Source: Lentisphaeria bacterium
Lineage (GTDB): Bacteria; Verrucomicrobiota; Lentisphaeria; JABSQK01; UBA12247
DNA length: 9,404 nt
Assembly (NCBI GenBank): GCA_003477185.1
Contig: DMTJ01000154.1
Location: 1 to 9,404 of the forward strand
Reading direction: 5' to 3'
The position numbers and the translations under genes are program-made. The notes under the pieces are model-generated. The model did no database searches. It saw only the letters and a list, made by a program, of their open reading frames with translations, and was not told the origin of the DNA. Positions 1-5,761 of the stretch are shown here, in pieces. The stretch's first letter is position 1. The number at the start of each line of letters is the position of its first letter.

Positions 1-387
1 CCCGCCACCGCCAGTGAGCCCAGCCGAGGCGAGCATACGCTCGATGAGAACTTGCTCGATGAGCGTGCCAGCGGGTGCTACTTCGTAGGTGTACATGGAG
101 GCATTGGTGGCAGCAGCCAAGATCTCGCCGGCGATTCCAGCCGGGTCGCTGCCGCCGAATAGCTGGTTGATGAACAACGGGGAGTGCGTGCGCACGGAGT
201 GCTGCAGATAGCGCGCCATGGCGTCTATGACTGCGCTGGTGGGCTGTGGCTGGGCTGGGAGTTCGAGTTGCAAGGCGTCCCGCAGCGCCGCAGGCTCGAG
301 CCGGCGGCAGACGGGGGTGTCTGTGCTCAGGAACTCCCGCGCCAGACGGACGGCTTCATCGAGCAGTGTGAGATCGTCGGATTTCAA
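1..387 (-). CDS. PLP-dependent group II amino-acid decarboxylase, N-terminal part (runs off left edge)
   Basis: Only the first 129 codons are present; the gene continues beyond position 1. The translation carries the N-terminal signature of the aromatic-amino-acid/glutamate/cysteine-sulfinate decarboxylase family (fold type I, PLP): residues about 69-82 read HSPLFINQLFGGSD and about 97-111 read NASMYTYEVAPAGTLIE, followed by a Gly-rich turn at 124-129. These enzymes remove the alpha-carboxyl of an amino acid to give an amine; the substrate cannot be decided because the PLP lysine and most pocket residues lie outside the window. The start is inferred to be TTG at 387-385, because no ATG or GTG in this frame lies upstream of the conserved part and TTG overlaps the stop of the preceding kinase gene as TTGA, a usual arrangement for translational coupling. 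No strong ribosome-binding site precedes it, which fits coupling. The family is secure; the exact start and substrate are not. Confidence 0.88.
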   Translation of the reverse strand, partial: MKSDDLTLLDEAVRLAREFLSTDTPVCRRLEPAALRDALQLELPAQPQPTSAVIDAMARYLQHSVRTHSPLFINQLFGGSDPAGIAGEILAAATNASMYTYEVAPAGTLIEQVLIERMLASAGLTGGGG

Positions 388-1541
388 ATGATGCCCGCCA
401 GCCAGAGAACCAGAATTGTGATGAGCAGAGCGGCGCCAGCAATGAGAAAGGGCACAGTGGATTTCTGCCCTGAATCTGGCTCGGGAATTGTATCTGGCGC
501 AGGTGTGACGGAGCGCTTTGCCGTCGCGATCTTTTGCGTCGGACGGGCCTTGGAGTTCTTGGTCGCAGGTGCCTGAGCCTGATCACGAATGTAGGCTTCG
601 GTGGAGTTGGCCGTGGGATTACTATTGCGGGCTTCTTCGGCTGCCTTTGCGATCTCCGCAATCGCGGGGCGATCATCCGGGGAAGGGGAGAGCATGGCGC
701 TGATTAGCTCGCTGAGTTTGCGATCCATATCTTTTCGTAGGCGAAACGGCTCGGGCCGCTTGGTGTCGCGGATGGCGGCCAGCCGCGACTGGATGTCGAC
801 CCCACCGTAGGGAGAGGCACCGGTGAAGAGCACGTAGAAGTGATGCCCCAGGGAGAAGATGTCCCCCGCGGGGGAAGCGCCTTGGTGAGCGAGAAGCTCC
901 GGAGAGGCTCCCTGAAAGCGATCTTTTTCAAGCGTGAGGATGTTGTAGCCTTCGACATCCCAGACGGCCTGCAACAAGCCAGCATCTGCCAGCTTGAGTT
1001 CGTCATCATCATCCAAGAGGAAGTTCCTCGGGCGTAGGTCTCCATGCGCCAGATGGTTGGTATGCAGATGTTGAAGGGCTTGGGCTGCACTGCACAGCCA
1101 GGCATAGAGCTGAGGGCTGGAGAAGAGCGCAGGAACGGGGGGGATCTTGCTGTGGACGGTGCCGTTCTTATAGAATGGCATGGTTAGAAAGGGACGTTCG
1201 TCGTGCTCGCCGCAGCTGAAGGTGGTGGCGATGCCGGGATGAGTGGGGGCTGCTGCCGCTTGTTTTGCCCGGTCGCGAAAGGCGGCTGCCAACGTGGCGT
1301 CTTCCTCCACGAGTGGTGCTAGAAATACTTTTACCGCGACCTCGCGATCCAGTGCTGGGTCGATGGCCTGGTAGACTTCAGTGAGCATGCCTTCACCGAC
1401 TCTGGCGATAAGGCTTACGGCACCGAATTCGCGCGGGACGGTCAAGGTGGTGGCGCACAAAGGGCAATTCACTTTTGAGAAGGCCGCCATGTCGGTAACA
1501 TCGAGCTTCTGTTCGCAGTGGTAGCAACGTATCTTGATCAT
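384..1541 (-). CDS. Zinc-ribbon Ser/Thr protein kinase with C-terminal membrane anchor
   Basis: This 385-residue protein starts with a zinc-ribbon-like knuckle pair (C6-x2-C9 and C26-x2-C29), followed by a Hanks-type kinase domain at about 43-300. Visible motifs are the glycine loop G49-E-G51, VAVK with K71, catalytic loop H166-G-D168-L-R-P-R-N173 (HGD instead of HRD, and Arg for the usual Lys two after the Asp), metal-binding D186-A-G188 (DAG for DFG), S-P-E at 213-215, D227 and R291. I see no clear alpha-C glutamate: the position nine before H101 is Ala. The core residues for ATP and metal are kept, so weak activity is possible, but it may be a degenerate kinase or scaffold. A Ser/Thr/Pro/Lys-rich linker (about 305-360) leads to one hydrophobic segment at about 363-385 that ends the protein, so it is probably tail-anchored with the kinase in the cytoplasm. 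It is upstream of, and overlaps by 4 bases, a PLP decarboxylase gene. No good ribosome-binding site precedes the ATG at 1541. Confidence 0.9.
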   Translation of the reverse strand: MIKIRCYHCEQKLDVTDMAAFSKVNCPLCATTLTVPREFGAVSLIARVGEGMLTEVYQAIDPALDREVAVKVFLAPLVEEDATLAAAFRDRAKQAAAAPTHPGIATTFSCGEHDERPFLTMPFYKNGTVHSKIPPVPALFSSPQLYAWLCSAAQALQHLHTNHLAHGDLRPRNFLLDDDDELKLADAGLLQAVWDVEGYNILTLEKDRFQGASPELLAHQGASPAGDIFSLGHHFYVLFTGASPYGGVDIQSRLAAIRDTKRPEPFRLRKDMDRKLSELISAMLSPSPDDRPAIAEIAKAAEEARNSNPTANSTEAYIRDQAQAPATKNSKARPTQKIATAKRSVTPAPDTIPEPDSGQKSTVPFLIAGAALLITILVLWLAGII

Positions 1542-1850
1542 GTGCGAAGCTTTGCTGTGAGATCGATGTAGGGCTGCGCTCCTGTCCTATGATGACGCCC
1601 TCGACCTGTGGCAGCTGGCCAGGGTTGTGAGACAGCTGCATAACGGAACGTTCCACGTCGCAAAATTGTACGTGGCGCGTAGCCGAACTCGCCGATGTCG
1701 GCTGTTGATCTAGCTGGCTTGAGGACGATGATCATGATCGATTCCGAAGGTCTGAGAGCTGGGAAAGGTAGATCAGGACCGTTGAATTGACAATGGGAGC
1801 AGGAAGCCTTCAACAATAACCAACAGCCAACAGGGAATTTTGAATCGCCA
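1542..1850. other. Intergenic region upstream of the zinc-ribbon kinase
   Basis: I see no convincing gene here. Short minus-strand frames between about 1538 and 1816 show no recognisable domain and are not credited. The stretch must contain the promoter of the minus-strand kinase that starts at 1541. The only clear structure is a pair of overlapping dyads at 1645-1675, described separately. Confidence 0.5.
1645..1675. promoter_or_regulatory. Overlapping dyad symmetries upstream of the zinc-ribbon kinase
   Basis: Two symmetric elements overlap. GGAACGTTCC at 1645-1654 is a perfect 10-bp palindrome. CCACGT at 1653-1658 and ACGTGG at 1670-1675 form an inverted repeat around an AT-rich 11-bp centre. 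They lie about 105-135 bp upstream of the kinase start on the minus strand, where an operator or promoter would be expected. A loose minus-strand promoter, TTTTGC then 17 bp then TATGCA, falls across the same dyads. Function is inferred from position and symmetry only. Confidence 0.25.
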
Positions 1851-1982
1851 ATGATGACCGTTGAGCATGCAATCCAGCTCCTGGGGATTGGCCTGACGGC
1901 GCTCTCGTACGCTCCGCTTTGGGCTAATGCGACCGACGCGCCGGCGATTAATCGCCGGGGGAGAAGATGCCGCTGGAACTGA
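1851..1982 (+). CDS. Possible small or remnant ORF with a signal-peptide-like start
   Basis: An ATG at 1851 opens a 43-codon frame. Its first residues look like an export signal: a hydrophobic run at about 8-24 (QLLGIGLTALSYAPLW) followed by A-N-A at 25-27, a plausible signal peptidase I site. After residue about 34 the frame becomes Arg-rich and low in sense (RRGRRCRW), and it crosses the 18-bp palindrome at 1941-1958 just there. I read it as the 5' end of an exported-protein gene whose remainder was lost or replaced, or as chance. There is no ribosome-binding site at a normal distance; the purine run at 1832-1836 is too far away. It overlaps antisense to the tail of the decayed gene on the minus strand. 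Confidence 0.2.
   Translation: MMTVEHAIQLLGIGLTALSYAPLWANATDAPAINRRGRRCRWN
1941..1958. repeat. 18-bp perfect palindrome CCGGCGATTAATCGCCGG
   Basis: The sequence reads the same on both strands over 18 bp, with an ATTAAT centre and GC-rich arms. It contains the TAA stop that ends the decayed beta-strand-repeat gene (minus strand, 1948-1950). No T-run follows on either strand, so a rho-independent terminator is unlikely. It may be a protein-binding site or mark the junction where the two neighbouring gene remnants meet. Confidence 0.6.
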
Positions 1983-2702
1983 AAGTGACGCTCCCGCTAT
2001 AGGTTTTGGCGGCGCCAGAGAGGCGCAGGGTGCTGGCCGTAATCTTCGTGACTGAGCCGGTGCCAGTGATGTTGTAGCTCAGTGATTGCGTCGCTGTGCT
2101 GCTGTATGTGAGCCCCAGCGTTGTTGATGGCGATGTCCCGCGCGTAGCTGCCACTGTTGAGCCTGCCCGAGTCGGCGACGGCGAGTGTGCCCGCGTTGAT
2201 CGTGATCGCGTTGCCGGCTTGGGACATGTTATTGGTCGTGTCTGTAAGAGTTAGGACGCCGTTGCCATTCTTCACCATGCCCCAGCGATCGTGTCTCACG
2301 GACACTTGAAGGTCAACCGTATCTGGGCCATTCGCAACCGTGTAAATGCTGAAAAATGTATGCTGCATGTTGAAGCGGTCGCCGCTGACGGTGTGCTTCG
2401 AACCACCCGTCGTCACGAACGTACTCGTGCGCCAAAGGAGGGCGTCGAAATCTATGGTGCCGCCGCCATCGCTATCGAAGGTGAATGTATCCGGGTGTGG
2501 CGTTATTCCAGGAAGCGGTGGCCCCGCCCGCGTGAGCGGAATCCCAGTTTGCAGTTGTGGTGTCCCAGGTGCTATTGCCGCCATCCGCATTTCCTGTTGT
2601 ATCGGTGTGATCCTAGTGGAAGGTGGCACTGCCTACGGGACTCGCAGCAAGAAGTACGGCCAGAATCAGGACTGGCAAACAAGCCGTGTAAGACAGGGAC
2701 AT
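1948..2702 (-). pseudogene. Decayed exported autotransporter-type beta-strand-repeat protein
   Basis: The gene can be read only by joining three frames. ATG at 2702-2700 has a good ribosome-binding site (AGAAGG at 2714-2709, 6-base gap) and starts a clear signal peptide (hydrophobic residues about 9-20, cleavage near G24-S-A26). A TAG at 2615-2613 (codon 30) follows, in a place where related proteins commonly have Trp (the FYWD-type motif after the signal), so a TGG-to-TAG change is likely. The frame continues with the usual NADGGNSTWDTTTANWDS stretch to about 2493, then shifts by one base near CCGGG at 2491-2495 and continues as DTFTFDSDGGGTIDFD. It shifts again at a run of four C (2113-2116) before LTYSSTATQSLSYNITGTG, and ends FSPGD-TAA. 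The phrases VKNGNGVLTLTDTTNN, TINAGTLAVADSGRLNSGS and GTGSVTKITASTLRLSGA are typical of autotransporter-associated beta-strand repeats. No C-terminal PEP-CTERM signal or autotransporter barrel follows, so the 3' end also looks lost. Sequencing error could explain a shift at a homopolymer, but hardly all three lesions. Confidence 0.8.
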
Positions 2703-2902
2703 GGCATCCCTTCTCTACGGTATTATTGACACCTGTGCGCATCGTATCTAAGCGCGCAACTCTCGGCCCTTTCAAAACGTCGCGCGATCTGCAATCGACA
2801 GGTTCATTTACCAGTGATAAGGCGTCCTTGCCGATCTGTCAACGAGTTCCATATAGGCAAATAGTCGAAAGGGGTTGATGAGCTCGATTGCTATTGCTAT
2901 CG

Positions 2903-3865
2903 TTACTCAGCCGGGAGGCTCCCGTGGAGTCGATAGGCCTGTAAGCTGTCGACGAGGTCGGGTAAGGTTTTGAACCGTTTTTTGCGCTCGAAGGCGAGAG
3001 CTTTGAGGCAGATTCGGTCGAGATCCGTGGGAATATCGCGCTGCGGCGCGGCTCGGCTGGGCTTCTCTGGGCGCTTGAGCAGGACTTGGGCCACTACGTC
3101 CTCGATCTCACCGCGCTTTACCAGCGGTTGCAGCGTAAGTGCCTCGTAGAACATGCTGCCAATGTTATAGATGTCGGTGCCTTCATCGATACCGCTGTCC
3201 CCGCGGGCCTGCTCCGGTGACATGTACAAGGGAGTGCCGTAGCGCTTGCCGGGCTGGGTCAGGCCTGCATCAGTCATTTTGGCGGAGGAGCGCACGTCGT
3301 TGCCTTCATCGCCATGGACCTTAGCCAGGCCCCAATCGAGGACCGTAACTTCGCCAAATTCTCCGATCAGAATGTTTGCAGGCTTGAGGTCGCGATGGAT
3401 CACACCGTGGGCGTGGGCATAAGAAACTGTCTGGCCGACCTGGATCAAAATGTCAATGAGGCGTGGTATCGGGAAATCCTGTGTCGTTTCCGGGCATTCT
3501 TCGACGAGCTTGGCGAAAATCTGGTCCAGATCGCGACCGACCAGCAGCTTCATCGTGAAGTAGAGATTCCCCGAGCGATCGCGGCCGATTTCATAGAGCG
3601 GCACAGTGCCAGGATGCGAAATCTTGGCGGTGACGCGTGCTTCGCGCAGGAATCGGCGGTTCGCCTGTTCCGAATCGCGGTATTCCGGGCGCAGCGTTTT
3701 ATAAGCCACGTCCCGCTTGAGGTTTTTGTCATAGCAACGCTGAATGATGGACATGCCACCCTCACCAAGCGGGCGGAACCGGCCGTATTTGAGCGATCCG
3801 CTTAGCCAATGGCGCGGCAGATCACTGTCAGTTTCAGCGATATAGATCAGGTCGTCGTCGTGCAT
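2903..3865 (-). CDS. Stand-alone Ser/Thr protein kinase (Hanks type)
   Basis: This 320-residue soluble protein is almost only a kinase domain. It shows a complete set of catalytic motifs: glycine loop G34-E-G-G37, VAYK with K56, alpha-C E75, H157-R-D159-L-K161-x2-N164, D177-W-G179 (DWG in place of DFG, as in many kinases of this group), S-P-E at 216-218, D231 and R297. It should be an active RD-type kinase that phosphorylates Ser/Thr on partner proteins. It ends directly after the last helix, without membrane segment or sensor domain, so its input must come from a partner. The ATG at 3865-3863 is preferred over a start further upstream near 4021: it has a strong AGGGAG site at 3878-3873 with a 7-base gap, the kinase alignment begins shortly after it, and the 52 extra residues would fill the whole divergent promoter region. 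It is transcribed away from the cyclic-nucleotide-domain kinase at 4022, from which it differs in sequence, so recent duplication is unlikely. Confidence 0.93.
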   Translation of the reverse strand: MHDDDLIYIAETDSDLPRHWLSGSLKYGRFRPLGEGGMSIIQRCYDKNLKRDVAYKTLRPEYRDSEQANRRFLREARVTAKISHPGTVPLYEIGRDRSGNLYFTMKLLVGRDLDQIFAKLVEECPETTQDFPIPRLIDILIQVGQTVSYAHAHGVIHRDLKPANILIGEFGEVTVLDWGLAKVHGDEGNDVRSSAKMTDAGLTQPGKRYGTPLYMSPEQARGDSGIDEGTDIYNIGSMFYEALTLQPLVKRGEIEDVVAQVLLKRPEKPSRAAPQRDIPTDLDRICLKALAFERKKRFKTLPDLVDSLQAYRLHGSLPAE

Positions 3866-4021
3866 GCGTGCGCTCCCTCGTGCATTTCGCTGAACTGTAT
3901 GCAGGGGCGCGCAAAATAGCTTGCTGCAGTCCGTATAAATCATCTGCATCCTTCTCTGTTGCCCCTGCACAACATTCACGTATCGTACTGATTCGACGGA
4001 AACGACAGTTGGAGCGCTCAA
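3866..4021. promoter_or_regulatory. Divergent promoter region between two kinase genes
   Basis: These 156 bp separate the start codons of two divergent kinases and must hold both promoters. A weak plus-strand candidate is TTGCCC at 3959-3964, 16 bp, then TATCGT at 3981-3986. Ribosome-binding sites are clear on both sides: AGGGAG (3878-3873, minus) and GGAG (4011-4014, plus), each 7 bases from its ATG. A 9-bp inverted repeat brackets the middle (see 3900-3969). Confidence 0.5.
3900..3969. repeat. Inverted repeat TGCAGGGGC / GCCCCTGCA in the divergent promoter
   Basis: TGCAGGGGC at 3900-3908 and its exact reverse complement at 3961-3969 flank 52 bp inside the divergent promoter. The right arm overlaps the candidate minus-35 box of the plus-strand kinase. 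Two widely spaced half-sites around divergent starts suggest joint control, perhaps by DNA looping or a dimeric regulator; this is inference from position. Confidence 0.4.
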
Positions 4022-5761
4022 ATGGCGAATGAAGACCAGGAAGAGACCATTCTGGATGATGAATTACTGGGTTCTCCAGAACGTCGTCGGCTTGAGAGGG
4101 TCTGTGAGAGCATGCTTGCTCGTCGGCATCCCGCGAATCGCTACCTGGTGCAGCGCGAGTTGGCGCGCGGTGGCATGGGGGTAATCAACGTAGTCCTGGA
4201 CCAAGACCTGCGGCGGACCTCCGCGATGAAAGTCATGCCCCCGAAAATAGCGATGGATGAAACCCGGCTGCGCCAGTTCGTGGAAGAGGCGCGAGTGACT
4301 GCACAACTTGAGCACCCGAACATTGTCCCGATTCACGACATTGGGATTCATCCAGAGACTCGCACACCGTTTTATGCGATGAAGTTGGTGGAAGGTCAGC
4401 CATTTAATAAGGTGCTAGACCTGCTCGAACATGGAGGCCCAGAGGCGCGGGAGTCCTATGGGCGAGAGGCACTTCTTGACGTGTTCCGTTCTGTTTGCCA
4501 GGCCGTTGCCTACGCGCATTCCAAGGGCGTAATTCATCGCGACATCAAGCCTGACAACGTCATGGTGGGCAAGTTTGGCGAAGTCCAACTCATGGACTGG
4601 GGACTGGCGAAGTACATCGGCAGTGAAGATGATGGCGAAGAGACAGGGAGCGTGCGCACCGTAGATCCGTTCAGTGCCGAACTGACGCAGGATGGCATCA
4701 TCAAGGGCAGCCCGGCCTACATGGCACCCGAGCAAGCCTGCGGCGATGTCGAGGCGATCGATGAGCGTACAGACATCTTTCTGTTAGGGGCGATGCTCTA
4801 CCACATCTGCGCGTTGAAACCGCCGTATCTCGGCGAGTCGCTCATGGACATGGTCGTGAAAGCCGAGCTTTGTGATCACCCGCTGCCTCGTGAGGCGCAT
4901 CCAGATGGAAAGGTTCCGGCTGCGCTTGAGCAGATCATCCTCAAGGCCATGTCTCCGCTGAAGGAGAACCGCTATCAGGGGGTTGAGGAGCTGATCCGCG
5001 AGATCGATGCCTTCACGCAGGGCCGCCGCGTCTGCGTGCGCAGGTTCTTTAATCCCGGCGAGCATCTGATCCGAACTGGCGGCCACGAGCGCGACACCTT
5101 CGTGATCATTGAAGGGAAAGTCGAGGTCTACCGAACGTTGGACGGCCGTAATGTCTGTATAGCGTCACTTGGGCCCGGTGACATCGTCGGGGAAATGGCG
5201 GCCATCTCCAAAGACACACGCTCTGCAAATGTGATTGCGAAGTCCGCAACCGATGCGCTGGCGATCTCTCAGGAATCCATCACTGACGAACTGGCCAAGC
5301 TGCCCCCGTGGCTTGGACAGATCGTACTTTCGCTCGCCGATCGCGTGCGCCGCCTCGATACCCAGTGCAATCCGGTGTTGCTCAACCGCAGGTTCTTCCC
5401 TATTATTCATCAGATCTACACCATTTACCTCACTGCCGAGTTGCCTGGAAAGGGCCAAATCAAGAGTTCGTTTGCGCGACCTGACGTGGTGCAGGAAGTC
5501 GCGATGCAGCTGAACATTGATCCGTCGGTGATCGACGCGGTGTTTAATATCCTGGTGGAATGCGGGTTACTCCGCAACGAAGGGCCAGAACTGTTGGTGC
5601 GCGATCCAGAGACCTTTCGTTTCTTCGTGGATTATTGTCGGCAACGCTTTGAGCCGGAGCGTGGCGTACGACGAGTAAAAGCCCTGCGTCTCACGGGAAA
5701 CAACGAAAGCACGTTCAAGCGGGCATTGCGCAAGCTCGAGTCATTGGCCGAACAGGGGTGA
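4022..5761 (+). CDS. Ser/Thr protein kinase with cyclic-nucleotide-binding and winged-helix-like C-terminus
   Basis: A 579-residue multidomain protein. The kinase domain (about 41-332) has K70 (SAMK), alpha-C E89, H172-R-D174-I-K176-x2-N179, D192-W-G194, A-P-E 235-237, D251 and R317, so it should be active; the glycine loop begins with Ala (ARGGMG at 48-53) instead of the usual first Gly. Residues about 340-445 form a Crp/Fnr-type cyclic-nucleotide-binding domain: F-F-N-P-G-E-H near 342-348, then G390-E391-M-A and R400-S401-A402, the Glu and Arg that hold ribose and phosphate in true cAMP/cGMP sites. Residues about 485-545 (VVQEVAMQLNIDPSVIDAVF onward) look like a helix-turn-helix or winged helix, giving a CRP-like order after the kinase; this last part is less certain. 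No membrane segment is visible, so it is cytoplasmic. GGAG lies 7 bases before the ATG. It shares a promoter region with the divergent kinase and overlaps the prenyltransferase gene by 4 bases. No nucleotide cyclase lies in the window, so the ligand is unknown. Confidence 0.93.
   Translation: MANEDQEETILDDELLGSPERRRLERVCESMLARRHPANRYLVQRELARGGMGVINVVLDQDLRRTSAMKVMPPKIAMDETRLRQFVEEARVTAQLEHPNIVPIHDIGIHPETRTPFYAMKLVEGQPFNKVLDLLEHGGPEARESYGREALLDVFRSVCQAVAYAHSKGVIHRDIKPDNVMVGKFGEVQLMDWGLAKYIGSEDDGEETGSVRTVDPFSAELTQDGIIKGSPAYMAPEQACGDVEAIDERTDIFLLGAMLYHICALKPPYLGESLMDMVVKAELCDHPLPREAHPDGKVPAALEQIILKAMSPLKENRYQGVEELIREIDAFTQGRRVCVRRFFNPGEHLIRTGGHERDTFVIIEGKVEVYRTLDGRNVCIASLGPGDIVGEMAAISKDTRSANVIAKSATDALAISQESITDELAKLPPWLGQIVLSLADRVRRLDTQCNPVLLNRRFFPIIHQIYTIYLTAELPGKGQIKSSFARPDVVQEVAMQLNIDPSVIDAVFNILVECGLLRNEGPELLVRDPETFRFFVDYCRQRFEPERGVRRVKALRLTGNNESTFKRALRKLESLAEQG

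Noticed and set aside
2291..2878. Plus-strand frame of 195 codons across the decayed gene
   Set aside because: Its Arg/Cys/His-rich translation has no domain, and the other strand carries a recognisable signal peptide and repeat protein.
3314..3805. Plus-strand frame of 163 codons within the small kinase
   Set aside because: Antisense shadow of a kinase with complete catalytic motifs.
3866..4021. Extended N-terminus (52 residues) for the small minus-strand kinase
   Set aside because: The ATG at 3865 has a strong AGGGAG site at the right distance, and the extension would fill the whole divergent promoter.
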